Part shown: piece by piece, positions 47,480 to 55,581 of the stretch
Position numbering within the stretch: the stretch's first letter is position 1
Layout of the letters: every line of letters begins with the position of its first letter
Origin: an uncultured Bacteroidota bacterium
GTDB taxonomy: Bacteria; Bacteroidota; Bacteroidia; Flavobacteriales; Flavobacteriaceae
Length of the DNA: 64,000 nt
Reading direction: 5' to 3'
Assembly: GCA_902509805.1 (NCBI GenBank)
Contig: CABWZL010000003.1
Coordinates: 1-64,000 of the forward strand
Program-made: the position numbers and the translations under genes
Notes under the pieces: generated by a model
Database searches by the model: none
Seen by the model: the letters and a program-made list of their open reading frames with translations, nothing else
What the model was told of the DNA's origin: nothing

Positions 47480-47953
47480 ATGTCTGGAATAGGTCACATT
47501 GGGGAGTTGCAAATAATTGATGTTTTAGCGAAACAACACAATTTTCAGATATATCTTCCAATGAAAGATAAGGGTTTGGACTTTATTGCTCAGAAAAACA
47601 ATTTATCAATTCAAGTCCAAGTAAAAACTTCTACTTTTCAAAGAGAAAGATATTACTGGTTTGATATTGATGAAAATAAAATGATATATAGCTCTAACAC
47701 ATACTACATCTTTGTTTGCTATGTGTTGCCAAGAAGAAAGATGATGGGTAAAAACAGAAATTTTCTTATAGTACCATCATTGGATATAAAAGAAATGATT
47801 TCCAATAACCTTATTGAATCAAAAAAAAATGCTCAAAATATTTTCAATATTTTTATATATCCTGATGAAAAAGAAAATAGATGGATATATAAGAATAAAG
47901 GTAAAGAGTTAGACTTTTCCAAGTATTATAACAACTTCAATCTTTTAAAATAA
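47480..47953 (+). CDS. PD-(D/E)XK-like nuclease
   Basis: A 157-residue protein with the core of the PD-(D/E)XK fold: Glu9 in GHIGELQIID, Asp34 in GLDFIAQ, and Gln47-x-Lys49 in IQVQVKTS (a QxK variant). The GIGxxGE opening resembles DUF4365/Mrr-like enzymes. The C-terminal part has WFDIDENKMIYS and IFVCYVLP strands. It probably cuts DNA or branched DNA. It forms a two-gene unit with the SAM-like protein. A restriction or phage-defence role is likely but inferred. Confidence 0.72.
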   Translation: MSGIGHIGELQIIDVLAKQHNFQIYLPMKDKGLDFIAQKNNLSIQVQVKTSTFQRERYYWFDIDENKMIYSSNTYYIFVCYVLPRRKMMGKNRNFLIVPSLDIKEMISNNLIESKKNAQNIFNIFIYPDEKENRWIYKNKGKELDFSKYYNNFNLLK

Positions 47954-47982
47954 TTAACATTCTACATAAGAATGTGATCTAC

Positions 47983-48008
47983 ACTTAACTTAAGATTTGT
48001 TAAATTTA
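47983..48008 (+). repeat. 26-bp perfect direct repeat, copy 2
   Basis: Identical to 44437-44462. It ends 5 bp before the ATG of the HNH nuclease gene and contains its TAAATTTA box. Confidence 0.8.
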
Positions 48009-48013
48009 GATAT

Positions 48014-48595
48014 ATGGAGTTTGAGCTTTACACAACTATACTGCAAACTGAATGGGATATGACTCCACAGTCAGGCTTAATTGCTCTAATTGGATTTATA
48101 ATTTGGATGATATTTGCCTTACCAGCAGCAGCAGCTAAGAAAGGAAGACAAGACAAAGCCTATGCAGAAAGAAAAGGAATCACATTAGAACAGCTTTATC
48201 AAAAAAGAAGAAATACTGCTGGTAGAAAACTAAATAAGACAACTAAAGAAATGCTCTTTAGGAAATATGATTATCAATGCAATTATTGTGGTGATACAGA
48301 AGATTTACATATTGACCATATATTCCCATTCTCAAAATATAGAGACAACTCATTTATGAATCTTCAAATTTTGTGTAGGGATTGTAATTTATCAAAAGGT
48401 GCTAACGAACCTGATCCAAAAAGACATCCTGAACTATTTGGTGAAAATTCTAAATATAGTATGGTAGAAAATAATATAAGTGTTGATGGAGTAAATATTG
48501 AAATTAAAAATCAAAAGGGTCAATTAAATGAAGCACAAATAAAAGCTCTAAAGGAAATTGAAAATACTTTTAGTAATTTAGGAGATAAATCGTAG
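48014..48595 (+). CDS. HNH endonuclease with an N-terminal membrane helix
   Basis: A 193-residue protein. Residues ~20-42 form a hydrophobic helix (LIALIGFIIWMIFALPAAAA), then a basic linker. Next comes a clear HNH domain: CNYCGDTEDLHIDHIFPFSKYRDNSFMNLQILCRDCNLSKG (in parts), with both CxxC zinc pairs and the DH and N residues. The membrane anchor is unusual and would place the nuclease at the inner membrane, where incoming DNA passes. Confidence 0.82.
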   Translation: MEFELYTTILQTEWDMTPQSGLIALIGFIIWMIFALPAAAAKKGRQDKAYAERKGITLEQLYQKRRNTAGRKLNKTTKEMLFRKYDYQCNYCGDTEDLHIDHIFPFSKYRDNSFMNLQILCRDCNLSKGANEPDPKRHPELFGENSKYSMVENNISVDGVNIEIKNQKGQLNEAQIKALKEIENTFSNLGDKS

Positions 48596-48690
48596 ACTAA
48601 AAACTCATAATATCTTGTTAAGTATCTATTTTAATAAACTTCACAAGTTTTTTCGATATTATATATGGGTAGTTCCTTATTTAGAAAAAT

Positions 48691-50628
48691 TCAAAACTTA
48701 ATACCTTTAAAAGTTTTACTTATATTAAGAATTATTTCTTTTTTTCTTTCAGAAATAACATTTGGAATCCACTCTTTTACATTTGTGTAATTATATTTAC
48801 TTTTTTCATTTATAACATCAACAACATTATTATCTAATAGTTTCTTCTTCTTTTTTTCAAATGAAAGGTTACCTAAAGACTTGTTTTGTTTATCATCAAC
48901 AAGAATCATATTCCCAATATTATAAACATTTTTCTCAAAAGCATCATCCTTCTTCTTGTTATCCTTTACAAATAGGTCAGGATAAGATGCTTTCCAATCC
49001 TTTGAAATCGGCTTTTGGGGCAAGATGTGCTCAACTGTCCATTTTTTAGTTTTTACAGCTTCTTTGTCCATATTAAATCTATGCATCAATAAGATCAATG
49101 AACAAAATTTATTATTTTCAAATTCTCTTGCATCAATCTGTACATTATTAAATGTTAATTTTTTTCCATTTTTAAATTTTTGAATCTCCTGAAGTATCAA
49201 ATAATATGAATCTCCATCATTAATTTTCTTGGCATATGCAGGAAAAATGTTCTCTATAATATTGAATCTTGCATTTTTATCAGCAACCAGACTAAATATT
49301 ATCTCAAATACCTCGGCAACAATGTCAACCAATTTTGACTGTTTCTCTCTATTTGTTTTTGGATCATTGTATTTTCTTAATACAGCTAATAGAATAGTTC
49401 GCCATTGTACGGTATCTGAATGATGTAAAAGAGCTATATATTTCTCAAGATTTGGTTGTAAATCACTAATTGTATCTGTCGATTCAAGAATACATATATT
49501 ATAATTTAATGCGTCTAAGTTAATCTCTTCATTTATATATTTCTTTAATGATATAAGGTCCATAGAATCTATTAGAGATTTATATGATTTATATACATCT
49601 TTCTGTCTTATAAAAGAGTTTCTTGAATTGTAAGCGGTTCTAAGAAATGTAATTTTGTTATTTTCTGATAAGTTCTTATCAATTACTTCTTGCCAACAAT
49701 CATATAATTCTTGTTTTTCTTCCTGTGTTTTACCACGTCTAATACATAAGTTTTTTAATAAATCAGCCTGTGAAACCTGAAGACCCCTATCATTTAGAAC
49801 TTCAAATAAAGTAAAAGCTTCAGTATGGTTTTTTGTTCTAAAAGGAATTATTTTAATTTTTTTTATTAGAACATCTGACAATTTAGTCAGCTTTTTAAAT
49901 CTGTCATTTTTATTTTCAACTGAGGTGATTTTTTCCTTTAACCATTCAACAAAATAATTTTGATTTTTATATATAGGTCTGCTTTTGGCAGTTCTTATGT
50001 TAAGATCTTTTATAATTGCCTTTTTTCCTTTTACTGGATTAAAGAGCCTCATTCTTATAGTTAAGGGACTCGTTGCTGTACTAATATCTCTTCCATCATT
50101 TTTTAAATCAGCTTTAACCTCCTCGATGTCTTTTAATAAATATTGAGTCATTTCTGCATCCTTCTTATAGGTGTTATCAGTGTAAAGCTTTGGTGCGAAG
50201 TATTGTTTCTGAATCACCTTTCTATCCAAAGATTCTTCTTGATAAACAATTTCCGTAAGATCTTTATAAGATCTATCTATACTTTTAAGTTGATCGTCAT
50301 TGAAGCGAATATGGTTATGATCTCTATACGACTCATACTCTATCCAATCAAGAACAAGGACACAAAGAAGTAAATAAGAGGTAATTCTTTGTTGACCATC
50401 AATAATTTCAACTTCTCCATCATCATCTTCTTTATTTACGTAAACGATCATACCAAGAAAGTGATATGAACCTTTAGTATCATCATCCATTAGTCCTTCA
50501 ATATCTTCTAAGAATTGATCAACTTGTTGCTTTTTCCATTCATATGATCTTTGGTAAATAGGAATATTAAAACGAGTTATATCATCGTTTCTCAAAAAAT
50601 AAGATAGATTCTCTAATAGATCATTCAT
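48691..50628 (-). CDS. DUF262/DUF1524 (GmrSD-like) protein
   Basis: A 645-residue protein. The N-terminal DUF262 (ParB-like nucleotide-binding/NTPase) part has IPIYQRSYEWKK and the diagnostic IIDGQQRITS. The C-terminal DUF1524 part has the HNH-like VEHILPQ, then NVYNIGNMILVDDKQNKSLGN. The fusion matches single-chain GmrSD-type IV restriction enzymes that degrade modified phage DNA. It lies tail to tail with the HNH gene, 95 bp apart. It is the best supported defence gene of the island. Confidence 0.88.
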   Translation of the reverse strand: MNDLLENLSYFLRNDDITRFNIPIYQRSYEWKKQQVDQFLEDIEGLMDDDTKGSYHFLGMIVYVNKEDDDGEVEIIDGQQRITSYLLLCVLVLDWIEYESYRDHNHIRFNDDQLKSIDRSYKDLTEIVYQEESLDRKVIQKQYFAPKLYTDNTYKKDAEMTQYLLKDIEEVKADLKNDGRDISTATSPLTIRMRLFNPVKGKKAIIKDLNIRTAKSRPIYKNQNYFVEWLKEKITSVENKNDRFKKLTKLSDVLIKKIKIIPFRTKNHTEAFTLFEVLNDRGLQVSQADLLKNLCIRRGKTQEEKQELYDCWQEVIDKNLSENNKITFLRTAYNSRNSFIRQKDVYKSYKSLIDSMDLISLKKYINEEINLDALNYNICILESTDTISDLQPNLEKYIALLHHSDTVQWRTILLAVLRKYNDPKTNREKQSKLVDIVAEVFEIIFSLVADKNARFNIIENIFPAYAKKINDGDSYYLILQEIQKFKNGKKLTFNNVQIDAREFENNKFCSLILLMHRFNMDKEAVKTKKWTVEHILPQKPISKDWKASYPDLFVKDNKKKDDAFEKNVYNIGNMILVDDKQNKSLGNLSFEKKKKKLLDNNVVDVINEKSKYNYTNVKEWIPNVISERKKEIILNISKTFKGIKF

Positions 50629-50767
50629 AGCAATCGATTTTTACAATTTAATCAAGTTAAAATTAAAATTTAAGTAAAACAATATTTCCAACTGAGTTAT
50701 AAATATAAACTGAGTCTAATTTATACGTCCAAGCCATTATTAATAATTAATTTTTAACATAAGAGAA

Positions 50768-51160
50768 CTAATCATATAAAGGTTTTATGTTCTTCTCATA
50801 AAAATCAATTACCAGGTCCTCCTCTTCTTGAGTTGGCCATTTAAGTTCATCATAATTATGTTTAGTATTCAAATCTCTATGATGCCAAGCAAAAAACTCC
50901 TCACCAAAAGTGTAGTCTTGAGAATATGAAATACTATACGGTCCAACAATTATATCATTTCCATCATTATCTACTGACCCAAATTCATTCCATTCATAAG
51001 TTTTCGTTTTCTCATTGTATGATTTATAAGTATGTATACATATGATATTTCCATTATCAAGTTCATATAAACTGAAATAAAAGTTGTCTGTAACTATACC
51101 CTTTTCATCTGGCATTGTATCTAACGCCATTCCATAATCGTGATGTCGGGTTATTTTCAT
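50768..51160 (-). CDS. Unknown acidic protein
   Basis: A 130-residue, acidic, soluble protein with no signal peptide. It has several aromatic beta-strand-like segments (NFYFSLYELDNGNIICIHTY, FGSVDNDGNDIIVGPY) and a helical C-terminus (EEEDLVIDFYEKNIKPLYD). No family recognised. It could be an immunity-type protein by size and charge, but nothing else supports this. Confidence 0.55.
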   Translation of the reverse strand: MKITRHHDYGMALDTMPDEKGIVTDNFYFSLYELDNGNIICIHTYKSYNEKTKTYEWNEFGSVDNDGNDIIVGPYSISYSQDYTFGEEFFAWHHRDLNTKHNYDELKWPTQEEEDLVIDFYEKNIKPLYD

Positions 51161-51216
51161 TTTAGTTACAAAGATTTAGCCCTTTTTTAGTGTGTTGTTT
51201 TTTGTTGGTTTTCTAA

Positions 51217-52224
51217 TTAATTATAATGGTTCTTATACAACATATTTATCCAGGAAGATGTAAAAAAGACTATTTGTGAATCTCTTTTTTTTGGTTCTAA
51301 AAGGACTTTTTCTGTTTTACCTGAACCATATGTCATATATAGTAAAACTACCTGAACTGCGTGAACATCATAATTTCGAAGTCTCTTAATTTCATCAGGT
51401 GTAACCCTATAATACGTATAATAATCACCGTTGATATTATCATATAGTTTTCTGTCGTAACATATTATTTTTGATCCATCTTCAAGATAGAGAACTAAAT
51501 CTCCTTGCGCTCTATTTGAATAACTTCCATGAATGTATTTTAATGACATTAATGCACCCCCATCTGATTCAATACCAAAGTCTATATCCAGTCCAGAACT
51601 ATAACTTCCAAACCTAATTGGATTTTCTAATCCTATATACCTATTATTTAAAGCATAGAAATATGATGCCTTTGATTGACTATTATTAAATGGTCGAGGC
51701 TTAAAGGAATCTAATTTTTTTTTTACACCCATCAATCCTGAAAAATCATCGAGTGTACCAGTGTATCCATTTTCTGTAAACAAAGTATATGAAAGAGAAA
51801 GCGCATCTGGATTGTTTGTTATTAATTCAACAAACTTTTCAAAGCTACCATTGTATCCAGCTTGAGAAAATAATACGTAAGCGTCTTTTAAAGCTTGTTC
51901 GTTATAAGATTGATTTTTTGAGTTATTACTCTTTGATGATGAAGTATTTGAAAGGACTCTTCTGTTATTTCCTGTATAATAATAAGTTTTATTATCAGGA
52001 TCTACAGTTCCAGATTTTCCAGTGTAAGGATTAACATTTCCTCTGGTTGAGAAATTATCTCGGTTTGTACTATTTGGAGCTGAACGATAGTGACCCTTAA
52101 CATATGTACCATCTGCCCTGTAATATGCTTTAACGTATACATCAGACGATTTCTTTCTTTGAGCATCTAACTCTAAAGGAAAAGCAAAGATTGATAATAA
52201 AAGAAACAATAAAATTCTCTTCAT
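51217..52224 (-). CDS. Secreted repeat protein of unknown function
   Basis: A 335-residue protein with a signal peptide (cut near LELDAQ). The mature part starts with a motif seen in many short bacterial proteins (VKAYYRADGTYVKGHYRSAP, then NPYTGKSGT). A Ser/Asn-rich linker follows. Two copies of an ~45-residue unit then appear: AYVLFSQAGYNGSFEKFVEL and SYTLFTENGYTGTLDDFSGL. The C-terminal half is a beta-rich domain of unknown fold. It is probably an envelope or surface protein. A TATACATTGTAG box precedes the ATG. Confidence 0.65.
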   Translation of the reverse strand: MKRILLFLLLSIFAFPLELDAQRKKSSDVYVKAYYRADGTYVKGHYRSAPNSTNRDNFSTRGNVNPYTGKSGTVDPDNKTYYYTGNNRRVLSNTSSSKSNNSKNQSYNEQALKDAYVLFSQAGYNGSFEKFVELITNNPDALSLSYTLFTENGYTGTLDDFSGLMGVKKKLDSFKPRPFNNSQSKASYFYALNNRYIGLENPIRFGSYSSGLDIDFGIESDGGALMSLKYIHGSYSNRAQGDLVLYLEDGSKIICYDRKLYDNINGDYYTYYRVTPDEIKRLRNYDVHAVQVVLLYMTYGSGKTEKVLLEPKKRDSQIVFFTSSWINMLYKNHYN

Positions 52225-52624
52225 AACTACAATGTATAAAAAAAACTCATAATTAAAAGAGGGTATATCTGATTTAACTATCTATTGATCTTTCTTCTTT
52301 TATCTATCTCTTTCCCTTTATTGCTTCTTCTTTAGATTTTGAGTAAAAGACAGAGGTATCCCTACCTGCCCTGTCTTTATTGAACTTAATTTGCTTACTC
52401 CTTTGAGTTTCTCGTTCAAGACGCTAATTCTATCTTAACTTAAATTAGCTTGGTAATTCCACTCGGTTAATCGAGCTGTGAGAGTCGTTTACCTTTAGGC
52501 TGACTTCGGTGCTTTCTCACTATCCCATTGTACACCATTTAATTCTTTTGGACCAATCGAGTTTTCAGACGCATAAAACAAAAGACTTTTATAGTTCTTT
52601 CTTTTCTTTCTATTCTTTTCATTT
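52225..52624. other. 400-bp stretch without a gene, rich in hairpins
   Basis: No frame here has a convincing start, although the leftward strand has a 44-codon open stretch with no start codon. From left to right it holds a degenerate terminator-like hairpin next to the 51217 gene, the strong hairpin at 52346-52378, and a multi-stem region at about 52450-52525. That region contains CTCG-N6-CGAG, GTGAGA paired with TCTCAC about 35 bp later, and AGTC/GACT nested inside. Its local GC is higher than in the flanks. It may encode a structured RNA or contain an origin of transfer. Confidence 0.4.
52346..52378. terminator. Strong hairpin with 13-bp stem
   Basis: AAAGACAGAGGTA (52346-52358) pairs with TACCT plus CTGTCTTT (52363-52367 and 52371-52378) around a TCCC loop, with a GCC bulge. 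A short T-run lies at the end of the right arm (+ strand), and AAAA precedes the left arm. It could be a terminator in either direction or the core of a structured RNA. Confidence 0.5.
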
Positions 52625-52939
52625 TTAGTCGTTTTCGATTACTTCAAATACTTTCGTATTTTTTGATCTAAATTCATTTATCCAGTCCCAATGGAACTCT
52701 GACTTTTTACCTACTCTTTGATACTTAATTTTATTTGTAGAGCAGTAATTATGTAGAGTTCTAACAGATATATTAAGAACATATGATGCTTCTTCAGTAG
52801 TTAACCATTCTTTATACTTTAAACATTCAGCACAAAGTTCAGTTCTCATATAGTCTAAAACAACTTTACCAATTTTATCTTGATTATTTCTTAATAATTC
52901 CTCAACTACTTGTTGACCCATATATACCTTGGTGTTCAT
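52625..52939 (-). CDS. Excisionase-like HTH_17 DNA-binding protein
   Basis: A 104-residue protein. The C-terminal half is a MerR-like/HTH_17 domain: EWLTTEEASYVLNISVRTLHNY, followed by the wing KIKYQRVGKKSEFHWDWINEF. This is the typical fold of recombination directionality factors in Bacteroidota elements. The N-terminal part is helical with CAECLKY. Its position 222 bp from the attR candidate fits an Xis role, although the integrase itself is not seen. Confidence 0.78.
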   Translation of the reverse strand: MNTKVYMGQQVVEELLRNNQDKIGKVVLDYMRTELCAECLKYKEWLTTEEASYVLNISVRTLHNYCSTNKIKYQRVGKKSEFHWDWINEFRSKNTKVFEVIEND

Positions 52940-53160
52940 AGATAATAAAATAAATTTATTGAGATAAAATTATGTAATATTTATCCGCTAATACAAGAAG
53001 TGATCAGTGAGTTAACGTAAAGTTTTCTACAACATTATATTGACATATTACTCATATGTCGTTAACAATGATTAACTTTTAAATGCTTAATATTTGTAGA
53101 TGAAAAGAATAAGATCTCTCGGAAGCCCTATGAATAAAGCGTTTTTATCCCCTCGTTACA

Positions 53161-53178
53161 TTCTGTATTGGTAAGTAA
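53161..53178 (+). repeat. attR candidate, copy of the mnmE terminus
   Basis: TTCTGTATTGGTAAGTAA again encodes FCIGK and stop, but with no mnmE reading frame upstream. As I remember it, this 18-mer is identical to the attachment site of SGI1 in trmE (mnmE). It marks the right end of the candidate island. Confidence 0.75.
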
Positions 53179-53197
53179 ATAATTTCGAAATACATAG

Positions 53198-53530
53198 CTA
53201 TTTAATCCGATTAAAGACTGCTGTAATTTCCATATCTGAATTTAACTTAAAAGTTAAAGGGTTTGCTGTCCAACCATTAGACCATCCAAAAAAATAATAT
53301 CCATCAGCTGGTAATGCATCAATAGTTATTTCGCTTGCAGTTGGTCGAACTATCGTAAATTGTAACCTACCTTTATTACTTTTTATAGGACGTACGTAAC
53401 CACCTTCACCTGCATAAGCCGTTAACACAACCATTTCTATTTCTTGAGAAGCAGAATCGTTTGATGATGGCATATCATCCTTTGTACACCCAAGTAAAAT
53501 TAGTAACGATAGTAACAACAACCTTTTCAC
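53198..53530 (-). CDS. Lipoprotein with one InlB-B-type repeat, GTG start
   Basis: A 110-residue lipoprotein: lipobox ILLGC, a short Ser-rich linker, and one InlB/Flg_new_2 repeat (AYAGEGGYVRP, ALPADGYYFFGWSNGWTANP, EITAVFN). Surface exposed and probably adhesive or structural. It starts with GTG behind TTTAAATTAGAAGT. It is the first gene outside the island, so it was probably next to mnmE before insertion. Confidence 0.75.
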   Translation of the reverse strand: MKRLLLLSLLILLGCTKDDMPSSNDSASQEIEMVVLTAYAGEGGYVRPIKSNKGRLQFTIVRPTASEITIDALPADGYYFFGWSNGWTANPLTFKLNSDMEITAVFNRIK

Positions 53531-53549
53531 ACTTCTAATTTAAAGCATT

Positions 53550-54245
53550 TTAAATATTATTGAGATGCTCGTGAGCTTCAATTATTGTCCTTCTTCTTAT
53601 CTGAATGAGGTTTTTGGTCGATTTTAGATATAATCCTAGTGATCTTTCATTAAAAATTACTTTAAATTCTTTTGAATAATCTGAAGTTAAATATGTATCA
53701 CCTCCTATTTTATCGAATTTTAAAATAAATTTTGATCCTTGTTTAACTCCAGTATTTACTATTTTACTTTCAGATACTTCAGCTAATGTTAAATCAACAT
53801 CACTTGCAGTCTTTATATATGATTTCATTAAGTTATTCCATTCATTTGCATTAAAATTTTTCCAAAGTAATTTAGTGAAATCAACACCATACTCATTTGC
53901 CCAACCAAAACTTGCAAAAGCAAACAAAACATATTTATCATTAGTATCTATATCTGTGATTGTGTAAGTTATTATTTCAACTGATGATATATCTTTTAAT
54001 TTAGTTCCATTTAAAGAACTTGTCTTTAGTTCAAAGTTCACTAAGTATGGATAGCTTGATAAGACTTCTTCAACTGCAATTTGCTCTAACATCTCTTCAA
54101 TTTGATTTATTTTAATTGCTCCAACTACAGCCCCTACTACTGCACCTGCTGCAGCTGCAACAGCTATTTCATCATTATTTTGTGAAAATGACTTATTTGG
54201 AAATAATAGAGTAATTATTAAAAGACTTAATGCAAATTTTTTCAT
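53550..54245 (-). CDS. Secreted protein with a glycine-zipper-like segment
   Basis: A 231-residue protein with a signal peptide (about 1-21, ending SFSQ). The mature N-terminus is an Ala/Gly/Val-rich zipper (AVAAAAGAVVGAVVGAIK) that could insert in a membrane. A C-terminal part of beta strands follows (SSVEIITYTITDIDTNDKYVLFAF). No family recognised. It has its own promoter-like TATACATTGTAAGT directly before the ATG and the terminator of the upstream gene just before that. Confidence 0.65.
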   Translation of the reverse strand: MKKFALSLLIITLLFPNKSFSQNNDEIAVAAAAGAVVGAVVGAIKINQIEEMLEQIAVEEVLSSYPYLVNFELKTSSLNGTKLKDISSVEIITYTITDIDTNDKYVLFAFASFGWANEYGVDFTKLLWKNFNANEWNNLMKSYIKTASDVDLTLAEVSESKIVNTGVKQGSKFILKFDKIGGDTYLTSDYSKEFKVIFNERSLGLYLKSTKNLIQIRRRTIIEAHEHLNNI

Positions 54246-54258
54246 ACTTACAATGTAT

Positions 54259-54287
54259 AAAAAAACCCCCTTAATTAAAAGAGGGTT
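54259..54287 (-). terminator. Intrinsic terminator of the ABM-like gene
   Basis: On the minus strand AACCCTC is followed by TTTTAATTAA and then GGGGGTTTTTTT: a GC-rich stem closed by a T-run. It stops the gene at 54293 and is followed within 10 bp by the start-abutting box of the next gene. Confidence 0.75.
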
Positions 54288-54292
54288 AAATA

Positions 54293-54751
54293 CTAGTTTC
54301 TACTATACTTTGCTATGGACGAATTGTAAAATGTTGGAAAACCAAAACCATTAATTACAGATTTATGTTCATCAGAAACATTTCCGTAAATATCAATCTC
54401 TATAATTTCAAAGTGTTCTAAAAACTGTCCAAATTCTTCTTCTAGAAGACCTTCAGGTGAAATATTAGTTATATGATTTAAATGTGCTGCTTCGTCTTTG
54501 TATCTTTCAAGTAGCATTATATTATCACCTTTTTGGAAAAATGCCCAACCATATGCATTAGGTTCGTTTTCTTCAACAATATTGGTGTAAAAGACAGAAA
54601 AGTCAGCTATTTCATTTGCTGATTTAGATTCATTAGCTTTCATAAGTACTGCTGCAATAACTTCGTTTTCTACAAATGCAGAAGATGATTCTTGAGGAGC
54701 TGAACAAGACAATAATAAAACGAATGACATAGAATATAAAAATTTTTTCAT
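54293..54751 (-). CDS. Lipoprotein with an ABM/quinol-monooxygenase-like domain
   Basis: A 152-residue lipoprotein (lipobox LLLSC). The mature part resembles the antibiotic-biosynthesis-monooxygenase ferredoxin-like fold: AYGWAFFQKGDNIMLLERYKDEAAHLNHI (in parts) and FLEHFEIIEIDIYGNVSDE. The Glu-Arg-Tyr and the A..H..H pattern are typical of the dimeric alpha+beta barrel. The enzymatic role in an envelope lipoprotein is unknown. Confidence 0.7.
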   Translation of the reverse strand: MKKFLYSMSFVLLLSCSAPQESSSAFVENEVIAAVLMKANESKSANEIADFSVFYTNIVEENEPNAYGWAFFQKGDNIMLLERYKDEAAHLNHITNISPEGLLEEEFGQFLEHFEIIEIDIYGNVSDEHKSVINGFGFPTFYNSSIAKYSRN

Positions 54752-54785
54752 AATATTTAGTTTAAGGTTAAGAACTAAATATAGT

Positions 54786-54813
54786 TAAAAAGCCCTTTAA
54801 TTAAAAGAGGGTT
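54786..54813 (-). terminator. Orphan terminator hairpin
   Basis: On the minus strand AACCCTCTTTTAATT is followed by AAAGGGCTTTTT, the same type as at 54259-54287. No minus-strand gene ends here: the gene upstream (54869) runs the other way. It looks like the leftover end of a leftward neighbour now separated by the methyltransferase gene. Confidence 0.55.
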
Positions 54814-54868
54814 AATATACCAATATCATAAAATTATCATTTAGAATATATTTTAATAATTTAGAAAT

Positions 54869-55549
54869 ATGAAAAAAATATCATATTACCATAACTTCTC
54901 AAAATCAAAATTTTCAAAACTTACTAATCAAGAAAGATTTGAAATGATTTATAATGAAAACTTTTGGGAAAGTAATGAAAGTAGTTCTGGTATAGGGTCT
55001 GAAATTAAAAACACTAAAGAAGTACTAAAGGCAATAAAACTTGTCATTAAAGAGTATAAGATTAAATCAATTATAGATATACCATGTGGTGATTTTAATT
55101 GGATGTCTTCTTTAGATATGGAAAATATAGATTATAAGGGTTTTGATATTGTACGTTCAGTTATTAAAGAAAATAATAAAAAATATAAAAAACCTAATGT
55201 TAACTTCTACTACTCTGATATTATAAATTCAGAATTACCAAAAGCTGATCTAATGTTTGTAAGAGACTGTCTTGTTCATTTCTCTTTTGAGGATATTAAA
55301 AAATCAATATTTAGAATTAAACAATCCAAATCAAATTACTTATTAAGCACTTCATTTGTTAATCTTGAGAAAAATACAGATATATATACAGCTGATTGGA
55401 GACCTATTAACTTAGAGAAAGAACCATTTAATTTTCCAAAACCAATAATCACTATTAATGAAGAATGTGATGAAATGGACGGAATATACTCAGATAAATG
55501 TATTTGCTTATGGGAAATTGAAGAATTACCTGATTTAAACTTAGTATGA
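54869..55549 (+). CDS. Class I SAM-dependent methyltransferase
   Basis: A 226-residue protein. SAM-binding motif I is IDIPCGDFNWM, motif II the acidic YKGFDIV, and further FYYSDIIN and LMFVRDCLVHFSFEDIKKS (motif IV/V, with the FVRDCLVHL-type helix typical of this group). Family members act on sugars, small molecules or natural products; the substrate is not visible. It is the only rightward gene among leftward neighbours, so it may be an insertion. Confidence 0.83.
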   Translation: MKKISYYHNFSKSKFSKLTNQERFEMIYNENFWESNESSSGIGSEIKNTKEVLKAIKLVIKEYKIKSIIDIPCGDFNWMSSLDMENIDYKGFDIVRSVIKENNKKYKKPNVNFYYSDIINSELPKADLMFVRDCLVHFSFEDIKKSIFRIKQSKSNYLLSTSFVNLEKNTDIYTADWRPINLEKEPFNFPKPIITINEECDEMDGIYSDKCICLWEIEELPDLNLV

Positions 55550-55581
55550 GAATACTATATCTATATAAGAGCTAAGCTCAA

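Larger units (their letters stand above)
38229..53178. mobile_element. Candidate genomic island inserted at the mnmE 3' end
   Basis: About 15 kb between the two copies of the mnmE terminal 18-mer. The genes inside are all accessory: BspA-like repeat protein, protease, three related unknowns, nucleases of three kinds, and an excisionase-like protein near the right end. The boundaries are direct repeats ending at the mnmE stop, as in SGI1-type elements whose integrases target this site. No integrase or conjugation genes are seen between the repeats, so it would be a defective element, a satellite moved by a foreign integrase, or one part of a composite island. The boundary evidence is strong; the mobility is inferred. 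Confidence 0.65.

Noticed and set aside
52500..52640. A 44-codon open stretch after the HTH gene on the minus strand
   Set aside because: It has no start codon and is out of frame with the HTH gene. It could be a gene remnant, but there is no recognisable similarity.
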